From NCBI GenBank assembly GCA_011319805.1, contig SJRY01000075.1, forward strand, positions 124,001-188,000: a stretch of 64,000 bases of DNA. The letters run 5' to 3'. Source of the stretch: Macrocybe gigantea (taxonomy: Eukaryota > Basidiomycota > Agaricomycetes > Agaricales > Callistosporiaceae). The notes beneath the pieces were generated by a model. The model was not told the DNA's origin. It made no database searches and was given only the letters and a program-made list of their open reading frames with translations. The translations under genes were made by a program, and so were the position numbers. Positions 48,549 through 61,830 of this stretch are shown here, one piece after another (positions within the stretch are counted from its first letter, which is position 1; the number at the start of each line of letters is the position of its first letter).

Positions 48549-50578
48549 TTAAGCAATTTGGAATGACCCATTCGTCTGCACTCGCGCTTTCACCCCTGTC
48601 GCCACCCAACCTTCCTTGTCTTCCTCCGTCGGAATCGACACATAGTCGTCGTTGGGCAGAACCTTTCCCACCGACGGGCCTCTGATCAGCAGCGAGCCAG
48701 CCGGATCTGCTCCTTTCTCCACAAGCGCGTCCGAAACGCCGACAAGCTTGACTTCCGTGTTCACGCTCGGAGGACCCACGTGCGCCATTGCCAACGATAG
48801 ATTGTCCTTCAGCACAGCGGGAAAGTCCTGCAAATCCAGAGGATGGGAGGCAAGCACCGGTCCAGGCACTAACGGGTGGGTGAAAGTGTTCACGACGGGC
48901 ACAGACAGCGCAATCCTTGCAGGCGTCATCAACGATGCTTTGACAGGGCCTGACCAGAAATCAATGCTATAAGCGGATTCCATCCCTAGAGAAGCTTACC
49001 ACCGCTGACGACGACAGCTCTAACAGTACCAGCTCCCTCGCCAATAACCTTTGCCCTGGCACCATCGAACACTAGTCTGTCCCAAAGACTATCCTTCGTC
49101 AAGAACCCTTCCATGATTCCCGCCAGCTTGTGCCTGCGCGCAAAAGGGAACAGGAAGAACGACTTGGAAGATTGCTTCAGAACTGACGACACGAGCGCTT
49201 CCAAGTGTCCGGGTTTGAAGAAGTAGACGGTAGGGGCCGGAATTGGCAAAGCCTTCGCGCTAAGCAGGTCATCCAAGCCAGCTTCCACATCGCCTGTACC
49301 GTGTTTGCCTGTCAACTAGCGAGCAATTCAGACATAGAGCACCTACGTTCGTCAGGGTGGTACAGCTTGGAGCTCTGCAGCGTTGCGAAGCTCGTTCCGT
49401 CGTAAATGGCAGTGTATGCGATGGCCCTTCCGAAAGCGGTGCTCAATGGATGGGCCGAAACTACGGTATCCAAGGATGATATGGTATTGGTGAGCGGTAA
49501 CAGCGCTCGCGTGGCCGCAACTCCTGCGGTCATGTTTTCGTGGGTGAACTGCGCGGCCTGGATGTGACCTTGTTCTGTTTCAAAGAACGACACCGTGTAG
49601 ACGTCCTCCGGGGCTATGACATTCAAGTCAGAGAAGAGAGATGAAAAGCAGCTCCTGAAACGTACCCGGCGGACTGCTGATGATTTTCTCGACGCGAACG
49701 CCCTCTCTCTCGATTTCAGAGAACTTGAGAAGTTTGATGTTGCTCGCAACACTAGCCAGGACCTGGGCGGTAGGTTCTCCAACGACAATAATGGTATGGC
49801 TGTTTGTTCTGTTGCCAGAGTCATAGATGAGCTCCAGGACTTGATGGAGCATTTCTGCATCGGTAATGATGGCAGACGGATTGTGGGCATCAAGAACAGA
49901 AGCCAAAAGCTTGGAGTTCGACAGCGTGTAAGAAACGATCGAATGGGACGCGAGAGCAAAGTCCGCAAGAAGGAATTCTAACACAAAAATGTAAAGGGAC
50001 CTGTTTCCACTGCTTCGCATTTTCAGGAAGGCGTACCAATGCTGTCATTCAGGAGCAAAAGCACCCTGGACCGCCTCGGTTGGAGTGCAGCAAGTCGAAT
50101 GAGACCAGTACCCAGTGCAGCAATCCGGTCCTGGAGACGGCTGTTCGTAATCTTAAAACAAAGCCAAGAAGTATGAGACACAACGCAAAGAAACAGGCTA
50201 TTTTGAGCCATACCTTCGTCGACCAGAGCGTGCGGGAGCTCTCAAACTCGGACCTGATCAGATCTGCAATGATATGTGTCTCTTTGCTAGGTCTCAAGGG
50301 AAACTTGACATAGGCTCAGGAAAGGACACTCCCTAGAGAGGATGACGTGGGCTACTCACTCTCCCCATGAGGCCGGTACCGTAATTTCTGTAGACCGCGC
50401 TTTCGCCCGGATTTCTGACGCGTGCAACATCGCTTTGGCGTCCGAGGAGGATAGGATGGACAAGAGGTTGTGGCTTGTAGAGGTTGTTCAACAGGAAGAC
50501 GGTTGCAGCAATCAAGCCCAACAAGATGGTCAGGTCATCGGTGACCAGGTATTCAGAGACCTGAGATGTAGACGGCAT
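48549..50578 (-). CDS. Acyl-CoA synthetase-like protein lacking active-site motifs
   Basis: Starts MPSTSQVSEYLVTDD, then a membrane anchor (LTILLGLIAATVFLLNNLY) as in long-chain acyl-CoA synthetases. The ANL (AMP-binding) fold can be followed: RLQDRIAALGTGLIRL, LLLNDSIEFLLADFALASHSIVSYTL, HNPSAIITDAE, KLLKFSEIE, AYTAIYDGTSFA, VRAVVVSGGPVKASLM, GSLLIRGPSVGKVLP. The ATP P-loop position reads VSFFETEQGHIQAAQFTH in place of the Ser/Thr/Gly-rich TSGTTGxPKG. YGxTE is replaced by NTFTHPL, and the TGD motif by ATGVKAR. The lysine-bearing C-terminal lid is absent. Six or more normal introns and an open frame argue against a recent pseudogene. Probably a non-catalytic member with an unknown role. Confidence 0.72.
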
Positions 50579-51199
50579 TTTGAGGCACTTTTCGTCTCAG
50601 AGCAGCAATGACTCGCTGTTAAGGGAATGAAGGGAAGAAGTATGGAAACCACCAAAGGGCGCCGCTGCACTCGGAGCCCTTCTGATGCATCCCAATTGCG
50701 TGCATTCTCGTGAGCTGAGCAATTGCCGATCACGTGCACTCCATTTGCCTGTGAATGCCCCCCTTCCATCTCTCTTCTACTCTTTCCTCTGCCCAACACT
50801 CATTTCGTCGCATTCACCACGAGCCACTCATCGCCATGCATGAAGTAGAAGCAATTCCTTCCGTTTTCTAGGTCCGACGCGGATCAAGCCACACTCTTGT
50901 GCGTCTGTTGTGTATTGCCTCAATGCAGCCAGCTCACACGTCGTCGCGTCGCCTACGATTGCCCTCGTCCACTTTGAAGCTTCTCCTCTTCCACAAGCAT
51001 ACCTCCGATGCGGACAGGATACTCGGACAGTTCTCGCGGCGCCCTGGACACTTGGGCAGCGTCCGTGCGAGCAGATAACACCACGTGACGTAATGCAGCA
51101 TTTGGAACCAGCGATGGACTGGCTTTCCACCCTTTCCCTCACTTCCCCGTCCCCTTGCAAGACTCGCCATCCTCTGTGCATATCGTGTCCCCGTTCATT
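50579..51199. promoter_or_regulatory. Divergent promoter region, ACSL-like gene / H1 copy 2
   Basis: 621 bp. Contains CACGTG at 50731-50736, GTCGCGTC (reverse of GACGCGAC) at 50943-50950, and CACGTGACGTAA at 51082-51093, about 110 bp before the H1 ATG. The last resembles CACATGACGT in the other H1 promoter. No gene seen. Confidence 0.45.
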
Positions 51200-52352
51200 A
51201 TGCCCGCTGCTGAAAAGAAGGCAACCACAAAGGCCTCCTCGAAGGCTAATGCCGCCGCTAACAAGGCTCATGCAAGCACCCATCCCTCTTGGTTGGACAT
51301 GATCAAAGTATGACCCGGCGCCTCTCCTCTGGCCTTGATGGTCCTTGCACATCGTGCATCTATTTATACACTTCCTATTGTATAGGAATGTATCGTTGCC
51401 CATCCTGAAGATGCCCGCACTGGTGTTTCAAGGCCGATGATCAAGAAGGTGGACGATTTGGCACATGCCTCCATACATCAGCCTCTCACTCAATGTCTCG
51501 TAGTTTGTCGAGTCAAAGTATCACATAGAGTTCAACGCTGCTGTTGCGAGTCAACTTAACCGTGCCATAAACACCGGCAGCGGGAAGGGAACCCTCGTTC
51601 TTCCGAAAGGTAAGGAAAGCCAGGTCTAACTCTGGACCTACTTTTCAACACCTTGGTTCAAGGACCGTCTGGGAAAGTCAAACTCGCCCCTAAATTGCGC
51701 CAAGACGCCGCTAAAGAGGTACGTATCGTGATCAACACTAAACCGCCCACCTGCGACACTGATTATCGCATGCCCAGAACGCTAAGCCAGTCTCGAAGAA
51801 ATCTACCACGGCAGCAAAGCCCGCGCCAGCGAAGGCGAAGACAGCTACTACTAAAGCAACTGTTGTCAAGAAAGCCCCTGCCCCTCGAGTTCCGGCCAAG
51901 GGCAAACCTGAAGCGGCATCCAGGATCCCCCGCACAGCCAAACCGGCCCCGGTGAAGAAGTATACATCCACAGCAAAGAAGGCTGCGCCGAAGAAGACTC
52001 TGATCACTACCAAGAAAGCTGCTACCGTCAAGAAACCAGCTGCGAAAAAGCCAACCGCCAGGAAAGGGGTAGCAAAGAAAGTAAGACAATCGGCCTTACG
52101 GGATAATCGAGGTCTGTTATTGAACTGACGCTTTGTCAGACGGTGACAGGCGAAAGCAAGAAACCAGCACGCAGACCCAAAGCGAGCGCCGCCTCCAAGG
52201 CTACCGCTGCTAAAGCGAAGCCTGTAAAGGCCACTGCTACGTCCAGAGGCAGAGCCAGCATGAAAGCCAGCGCGAAGTCTACTACCAAGAAGGTGAGCCA
52301 CTCGACATTACCGCCGTATAAGAACCGCCCCCTAACCCAGGACCAGGCTTGA
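51200..52352 (+). CDS. Linker histone H1 (copy 2)
   Basis: ATG at 51200: MPAAEKKATTKASSKANAA, then the globular domain HPSWLDMIKECIVAHPEDARTGVSRPMIKKFVESKYHIEFN and VASQLNRAINTGSGKGTLVLPKGPSGKVKLAPKLRQ. A K/A/P/T/R-rich tail follows. The last intron leads to DQA and stop at 52352. About six small exons. Intron positions around the globular domain parallel copy 1, but the tails and much of the globular domain differ, so the duplication is old. Divergent from the acyl-CoA-synthetase-like gene and convergent with the S41 peptidase gene. Confidence 0.92.
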
Positions 52353-52537
52353 GTTCTGTAGTATCTATTTGTTGATATTTCATGTGTCGATTTCAGTTCG
52401 AGGAGTGTGTCTATTTTTGCCCTTTGTAGCGTCTGTATTTGTATGTGTATCCAATGTAAGCGAGTCCGAACGACGAATGCATTCCTCGACTCTCGTCAAA
52501 CGACGTCTAATAGGTAAATTCGCCCTTGCTACACTTG

Positions 52538-55474
52538 CTAATATTGGACCTGAAATGCCACATTGCGGAAGACATGCGCCGCTACACCGTCCCAAATAGC
52601 AGCAGGGTTATTTACACTAAACAACTGTCAGATCCTAACTAATGCACGAAACTCGGACACATACTTATCCACAGTTAGATCAAAGGTATATGCAGCTGGG
52701 TGATCTTGCCACTCTGTTTCATAGTCGTACCGTCAATCAGCAATCTGTTCAAGGCGGAGACGACCTACCCTCCGGTTCGTTCTTGTCGTCAATCCCAAAC
52801 CCGAGCCTCCAAGTGATTCCCTGCACATTGTTACTCATACTGCAAGGAGAATATCAACTCGAGGGCCATCGTCGAGGAGAGGAAGTCTTACAAGTCAGGC
52901 GGGGCCAGAGTGTGGTTCTTGAGCTTTGTCGTCTACATTCTAGTTGTAAGGAAGAGAGAAAGTAGTATTTCTCTGCAAAGTTCTCGCCTTGATTTCCGTA
53001 TCCATCGTCGTGAAATCCGTAGACTGTCCTCCAACAGTACCACAGTATTGCTGGGGAACACCCTTGCGACCCCCCACTACGACAGTCTTAGCGCCCTCTA
53101 GTTTCGCCATCGAAATCTTGATCCGACGCAATCAGTTCGTTTTGCTCGTTATACCCTGTCCTGCTGGCACGTACACTGAAGAGAGAGCAGGAGCTCCCAC
53201 ATCTGCCATGCATATTTTTCCATGACTACGCAACATCTCACGAGTATAAACACTCACTTTCCGTTGGAGACTATCGCTACTTGATTTCCCTCGAATAGAG
53301 GTCTGGGCGGAGGTTCGGCCCATTCAAATGGTTGGCATTCTTGTCCCAGTCTGCGAAATATCTATATGTAAGTTGCTACTAACAGAGCCGGATCAGCGTT
53401 TCACCTTTGGCTGAAGATGTCGTCATGGCCGTTGATCTTCTTCGTCACGAGCGGGTGTAGCCATCTACTCCTTTCTGCAAAGTGGACGTGGGAAGCATTA
53501 GTCCACTGTGCAGGATTGTAGTACAGTAGGTTAGCCGGATCCGCTCCACTGGCTATCTTGTCGACTATGAGTTGAGCCAATAGACTCGCACGGGCCGTCG
53601 TGTCCAATCCCGCTTGAGGCTCGGTTGTTTCTTTTGGGCCGACAATCTACGGTCCACGTCATTAGCCCCTAGAAGTCTTGGAAGCAGAGACGAAAGTGTA
53701 CTTGCTATTCTGTGTAGCCACTTTCGGCAAGTTTTAGTTGAGTTCATTGGGTGATAGATACACATACGGCCTTACATGAGCAATGCAGATATATCCTCAA
53801 AGGCCATGTGCTAAGCATGCGACGCTGGTAGATTGGAGCCGAACTCACCACCTCCATTGTTCGTCTAGGATTATGATTGGATCCTAAGTGCACCGTCGAA
53901 AGCAAGAGCAGGCAAGAAAAAGCGCTTACTACGTCAACAATCAGCTGCCGTGCGCCTCTGGATTTCAGACTCTCGAGCCCTGTGACTAGGGAAACAGCGA
54001 ATGCGGTTATATTCTTCGCTGAAAAACTTCCAAGGGCGAGGACCCCTGTAATGTTGTCATTAAGCATATAGAACTGAGCTACACTGTAACTCTCGTTCAA
54101 GGGTGGGAGTTTGGGTTGCAGGACGGAAGGGAGCTCGATATCTGTGAGCGGAAGACCATCGAGCAGGACGTTGACTGGGTGTCTCCTCGCGTCTTCAGGA
54201 CTAATCGCCGGCTGTTGCTGAAAAACTGCAACAGGCTTCGGCTGTGCTTGAAGTGTCCGGGTTTCTACATCGTACATGTCATGACCGTTTGTGGTATTGG
54301 TTGGCATGCAATTGTTCTGACGGTAAGACTTTGAGTCAGTGAAGTTCTTGGCAGTCGAGCCAAACCTCGACCGGTACGGCATCTAGGAAAGTTCAGCAAT
54401 GCAAGTACACGACGCGACGGCCAAGGTCACGGATCCTCACCACGATCGTTTCCAAGGTCGTTTCATTAAGCATCTGGATTGTCAATTCAACCGAATCGAT
54501 CAGCGGGTGAACCTGCTGAGCGAAGTTTCCCATGGAGTAAGTCCAGCCATCACTTCCTCTGTTATAGCTTGCGAAAAATCTGAAAATCTACACTCGCTCT
54601 CAGTTCTTCCGTGTAAATATATCATCAGCGCACAGATTCTGACGCGTGGCAAGGGACTGCATAGTGCCCGTGGTCAACGCGTTCTCGTCCACAGAGACAA
54701 ACGGATGCTTCCCATTTAAGAAGTGTATCCTGGCTCCAGATAACTGTGGGAAAGGTCAGATCAGATTCGCGTGAAGTTATCATGCACGAACAGAGCTAAG
54801 GCGGCCCTTGAGTCTCCCAGGTAATGCATTCTGCCAAAATTCAATGTCATCGCCGAACTCGGCTGAAGCGACTTCGAAAGCCTCCATGGCAATATGGACA
54901 GACTGCGACCCATCGGGATTCGTCAATAGTACAAGAGGAATAGGAAGATATGTGACGTATAACGCTGTGGTGTTGATGCAAGTTGTCAGATGACGAGGAT
55001 TGCATCGTATCCTGAACTTACAATCGTAGCAACGGTTATACACCCCACAGTGACCGTCATTTACACGTTTGAATGAACGGTAAAGGTCCAGATGTAGTTC
55101 AAAATCCGATGAATAATCTTGTTGTTGAATCCTGGCTAGGTCCACCATGAGGTCTTCGTGGACGTCAGAGTCAAAGGGCGCTGGCGCCTTTATCTGATAG
55201 TTCACGGACGTGTGGAAAGCAAGCGTCTTGTTAACGACTTCGATGACCTATTGTTCTGCCAATATTAGCATGGATAAAGACAGAGAATGACGCGCACGTT
55301 GGCCTTTATTTTAGGTTGGACAGGGAATGAGGTTATACAAGCTCGAACTTCGGATGGCAGAGCCCATTTCTTGCCAGCGATTCGTTTACAGGGATCAGTT
55401 GAGGGACGATTTTGAGCAACCGAGCACGCAGCCGCAGAATAAACGAGCAGCAGTCGCAGAAGGGAAGCTGCCAT
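52538..55474 (-). CDS. Secreted S41-family (tail-specific-protease-like) peptidase
   Basis: Signal peptide MAASLLRLLLVYSAAACSVAQ. Conserved parts of the fungal S41 family follow: DPCKRIAGKKWALPSEVRACITSFPV, DLMVDLARIQQQDYSSDFELHLDLYRSFKRVNDGHC, LKGRLSS, LSGARIHFLNGKHPFVSVDENAL, TRQNLFFASYNRG, PYRSRFG. Then the catalytic domain: NITGVLALGSFSAKNITAF and SRGARQLIVDVV. C-terminal pieces ITWRLGFGIDDKNEPE, EWQDHPAAYTFDLTV and VNNPAAIWDGVAAHVF end at 52540-52538. Twelve or more introns. Activity needs the Ser/Lys pair checked in a spliced model; likely extracellular or vacuolar. Confidence 0.78.
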
Positions 55475-55611
55475 GTCAAGAATGCCAAGTCAGTAAAGAA
55501 GGTACGATCGCGTTCGGTGACAGCGAATTTGTAAACGATGGTTGAGGTTCGATCAAGCCTCGTCGTTTTGGACGACAACCAAGAACGGAACAAGACCCTG
55601 GCCAAACGTTG
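55475..55611. promoter_or_regulatory. Short divergent promoter, S41 peptidase / TELO2
   Basis: 137 bp between divergent start codons. No distinctive motif was recognised. Confidence 0.3.
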
Positions 55612-58600
55612 ATGTATTCTCAAGCCGCGGACAAAAGTCGAGTGCAAGATGTGATCAGTCATCTACAATCCCACTTGTCGGACGTCCACAGGTTGCTGGC
55701 TTTGTTGACTAGCCCACTCGCCAGCCTTGACCTCCTTCCGCAACAGTATCAACGCTACAATGTCGAACCCCTTCCAACTGGATCCGTGGACGTGCACATA
55801 CACGTCCCGCAATCCAGACGACTATACTGAAGGATGTCTTGCCTACGTGGGACGCGTCTCTGCATGAAATCGGTGCGTTCGACTTGCTTCAACAGTACTT
55901 CTGCCCACTAGCGACAATCGCGCCCGCAATATCGACATTGCTGGAGAAGTAGCTCTTTCAGCCTACTCCGTGATCATCACACAGCCGTTTACGAACTACA
56001 CCGTCCGCGTATTGACATGCCTTTCACGATATTATCCTATTAATCGCCTTTATGCCACTATCTTCTCAAGAGGCTCCGCCGAATCCGCGCAACGAACTAT
56101 GCTCTGGGAAGATCACATAAGAACTGTTGCGGCGATACCTAATAAAGTCGCGAATACATTACAAGGCCAAGATATTCCACACGCCTTAGAGTTTGGGCAA
56201 TACTTCACAAATGTTTGCGTGCAAACGGAGGCGTTGATAGCGTCGCTAGCTTCTGATCGTTCCAAGGGTATGAGCTATAACGGTGTCTCCGTCAAACAAG
56301 ACCGTTGATCCATATATCCAGATGCAATCCCATCGTTGTCTTTTCTTTTGTCGAAGTTAGCAAACCTTGGAATTTTCCCGCTCTCCAAACCGTCCATATC
56401 TTCACAACCGGCATTCTTCCACATCCTGCTTCCCATAATGCGGTCACGACTTGTAACAGATGCCTGTTTTCAATACGCGAAGCTTTGGTCTTCGGTATTA
56501 TCTGGCCTCTCGTCGAGTTTCGTGTTGCAAACTGTCTTGACTTCCCTATTTGCATCCTTCGACCCTCTAGAGGACCCGTTAGAAGACAGCTCTGCTTCTA
56601 GGACTCTGGTGAAAAGGGACGCTCTCCTTTTGCTGAATATCGTCGGAACCCTTTGTCCAGACAATGATGAAGTCTGGGAAACAGTTTCCGCTATAATAGC
56701 CGGCAAGGAATGGAGCATTTATCATGCCCGCATTTACGCGTGCTGGGTGGCTGGTGTACATTCAGATGGAGCTGATATAAAAGGTACGTATTCGCGACAT
56801 CTTCTCGGAACATCATCATGAGCCTTGGTGTTTAAAACAGTGATGTGGAAGTTCCTCGATAATATCGTGGACATCTGGTCGTCTCCAGAACATATAAGGC
56901 ATTCTCTCATCTCCAGGCATCGGTGTATGTCCTTCGATGTTACTGTTGATTGTTTGCTCATATCTCAGCAGACTTTACGGCACTGCTGCTCCTCATTGTT
57001 TCTTACATCCCACCGTCGTCTGGATATCTGGAATCACTGGCTTTCTCCCAAAACTTCATATCTGGCATTGGGAACTACGTTGCTCTTCTTGATCCATCAA
57101 TTAGGATTTGTGGCATGCTCTCCGCTGAAATCGTGGCCCATCTAACTGGTAAAACATTGGACTTTGGCATCTGGGATGGAGGCAAACCCGAACAAGTATG
57201 GGCAAGAAGGGTGCGGGTGCTCATCAGTGGCCGAGATTCTGATACGGAGACAATCATTATGGACGAAAGATCACCCGTCCATCCAGTTGACAATTATGCC
57301 GAAAAAATGACAACTGTCCCGCACAAGGTCGTTCTGTCGAGGAAACCAGACGGTTATGACTCCGACGATTCGGTTGTTGGATATGAATCACCGCCGTCCT
57401 CGCGGTCTCCGTCCCCGACACCATCCAACCTGGAGGAGATTGAGAAAGACCCTTCACTCAATGTCGGTGTCAAAAAAGTTCCCCGACCGGTATATCTCGT
57501 CCAACTGGGTGATCTGTTTAGAGGTCCAAGCTCCCAACACTCAAATGACGAACCGCACGAAGCAGACAGGATAGAAATGGCCCTTAACTGCGCAGAGGAG
57601 CTGATACGGAAGAAGAAAAATTATGGAACTGAGCTCGGCAAGTGCTTTTCCAAGGCAACACATTGACATTAACGAACATCCCTCTAGACGAAAATGCAGT
57701 CAATCTGACGTACGCACTGCTCGGTTTGCAAAATAATTTCGATTTAGAAGACTTCGACGTCAAACGACAAGCAGCCCTGAACGCATTGGTCGCTTGTTGT
57801 CCGCGCAAAGGAGCTCCGTACGTCGTTGCATCCCGTCTAAGATGTGCGAGACCCATCCTTCTCATCACAGAACTCTAATACAAGAGTTTTTCAAGAACCA
57901 GTATTCGACTTCCCAGAGATATGTCGCCCTAAATGCCTTGGCACTCGGCGCAGCAGAAATGGCATCCCTGCCTGTCCCTCGTCCATCGGTTTCGGCCGAT
58001 CGCATGTCATTCCCGAGCAAAATGCTGCCCGCTCCATTACATGAACGATACATGACTGATGCCGACCAAGCACCCGTGTCGTTCATAGTGGACCAGATTC
58101 GTCGTCAGGCGATAGATCGGGGAGCGGAGGAGACGGTGGACAGGGTGCCGGAAATTGTCAGAGAGCGCCGCCTGCGCATACAACCCCACGAACGCATTCA
58201 GGAGCTGTCTTCTCGTGCACCTGCCGTTGCTACCTCCAAATCGAGGCAGCAAGAAATGACCTTCACTAAACTAGGAGTTGAGTACTTCGTCGCACCCCTA
58301 ATCAACCACTTTTGGCTATTCCTGCGGGATGAGCAAACGCGGGAAGAGCGTACCTCGCACATGGAAGGGAGGTACAGGTACCATGGTGCGGGAACAGGTC
58401 TGATCTTGAACCCTATCGTCCTGGGGTATTTTTTAAAGACGCTCGCCGTCCTGGTGCACGCGTCCCAAAATGCGCCGGAATGGCTGCATATCGTCGCTCC
58501 AGACGCACTGGAACTGGCAGTAACGCTCGGAACTAGACCAGTCTCGCGGGCTGAGAACGACACAGGCGATGTGGATGACTCGAGTGGAAAAGAGGCCTCT

Positions 58601-58873
58601 GTTTTGACTTCCGCATTGGAGCTGGCGATGATCATCCTCGATGGATGCTTGGAACTTGACGGCGGCCGTGTCCTCGGCTTAGAGCATACCACGTTACTGC
58701 TTAGCACGGGTGAATGGGCTTCGACCGTTTTTTCCTTGCTCGAAAAAGGCATACGTGTTGTAGGCGGTGGTGGACTACATGAGACGAAGTTGCGGAGTGC
58801 TGCAGCAGGCGTGATCATTAAAGTTGACCGGCTGATTGAAAGATGGAGAGGCTCCATGCTAGATGTCAGGTAG
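55612..58873 (+). CDS. tel2: Tel2/TELO2, PIKK chaperone (TTT complex)
   Basis: Works with Tti1/Tti2 and Hsp90 in folding ATM, ATR, mTOR and other PI3K-like kinases. Helical-repeat protein of roughly 1000 residues. Recognised from LPTWDASLHEIGAFDLLQQYFCP, AYSVIITQPFTNYTVRVL, ANLGIFPLSKP, YLESLAFSQNFISGIGNYVALLDPSIRICGMLSAEIVA, TLDFGIWDGG, then the C-terminal Tel2 domain: CAEELIRKKKNYGTELGK, LLGLQNNFDLEDFDVKRQAALNALVACCP, EFFKNQYSTSQRYVALNALALGA, VEYFVAPLINHFWLFLRDEQ and VAPDALELAVTLG. ATG at 55612 (MYSQAADKSRVQDV). Two one-base breaks near the start, at CCC 55806-55808 and CCC 55904-55906; each is mended by one extra C. Confidence 0.88.
55806..55808 (+). other. First one-base frame break in TELO2
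   Basis: VDVHIHV and IQTTILKDVLPTWDASL are in adjacent frames meeting at this CCC run. One more C gives VPAIQTT without an intron. Confidence 0.6.
55904..55906 (+). other. Second one-base frame break in TELO2
   Basis: LLQQYFCP and SDNRARNIDIAGEVALSAYSV lie in adjacent frames, with a stop in the first frame at LLEK. One more C in this run joins them. Confidence 0.6.
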
Positions 58874-58927
58874 GCATCGGGATGTCTGCCACAAAGGTTG
58901 TTATATTTTACATAAATGCATGCAATC

Positions 58928-60572
<1,645 letters not shown>

Positions 60573-60775
60573 GATGGTAGTTGGGAAAGGGCGAATCGCT
60601 GAGAAACAACTGAGAGCCGAAAGTCAGACCCGGACCGTGACAGCCGCAGAGGAGATGACCATCACTTTATCTAATAATAGAGATGTGTCACAAAGTCTAC
60701 AACAACATAACAATCCACTCACGAATGGTAGTGTACGGTTCAAAACTTGGAGAAGCGAATTTGCTCCGAGCAGCA

Positions 60776-61230
60776 AGTAATTCGCAGCTACCCTTATTCT
60801 AATGCGTGGACGACGGTGTCAGCTATACAAGCAACTGCGCACCGAGGCGGGCAAGGTTCTAACAGCGCGATGGATCACGCGGCGGGTTCTGCTGGAATTC
60901 TACAAGGTTCTGCGTCAGACCGTTAGCTAGGAAACCCAGGGGCAATGCACATACTTATAGCTTTTCCATATGGTTCGGGCTAAACACGCCAATCAGGACG
61001 CGTTACCGGGTTTGAGTTTTGTGGAACTGATGTGGGAGTTATCGCAGACGACCTCCGCCGTTGTTGGTCCGTTGTTTCGAGCGGCATCGAGGAACAGGGC
61101 GAAAATGCGAAAATACGGCTTGCGACGTCTATTTAATATGAGATGGCGTATTAGATTCTCAGTGCTTACAAAAGCTCTGGCTAATGTTTCCACCAGCTCT
61201 GTAGACGGATTGACAATATTTTCACAAAGG
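60776..61230 (-). pseudogene. Decayed 3' part of a second AKR7-type gene
   Basis: On the minus strand, translated pieces match the last third of the intact neighbour in the right order. RRKPYFRIFALFLDAARNNGPTTAEV corresponds to WKEPYFQALSLIRTAAES..LTVAEV. Below it, NLVEFQQNPPRDPSR fits NLLDLEKGPLRESS. Then ADTVVHALE fits ADAVVHALD, followed by an AATTACTT match to the NYF end. Stops and frame changes interrupt all pieces and no N-terminal half was found. It is a head-to-tail tandem duplicate that lost function. Confidence 0.6.
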
Positions 61231-61830
61231 TGTGACTCTGATCATTGAGGACGGTCAGAGACACCGAGGCAATGTGCCCTCATCCTTGTGTGGCAGCCAC
61301 ATGTGCAAAAGAAATATTCCTATTTTTGCAAGAAAAGCCTCGTATCCAGTTTCCTCTTCCCATTCCGATCCAGCTGGCCAATCGTTCCAGCAGTGTACAT
61401 CAACCTGACAGCGCGCGAAAATAAAGTTTAGGCAGGAACGTATAGTCGATGTATGGGCATGACAAAAGGCACCACACCTTGCAGATGACAGCTAGTCGGC
61501 GGATTAGATAGCCCAAAAAACTGGTTCATGTCCTCAGCCAGCCGGGAAAGGCCAGGGCGACGGCGTCTGCGAGTTCTGTGGAAAGTCAGGAAATGGAACA
61601 CTCACAGCACCGATTGTACGTCAACATTGGCGACATTGAATGCTTAATTCACTCGAACAGGGTAATTTGCAGTCTGAAAAATGCATAGAATGACTGTTCA
61701 GTCAGTTAGAGACCATCGTTGAGATGAAGACGCGTCGCGTTCGACAAAGGTGGAGAAATGGTATGGTCCTGTCCACGTGACCTGGACATCGCCGTTCCGA
61801 ACTCTCTCGTTCTTGCTCGTCCGCGTTGCA
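61231..61830. other. Intergenic, upstream of the 24 kDa complex I gene
   Basis: 600 bp with no supportable gene. It may include more of the decayed reductase, but I cannot align it. Confidence 0.35.
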
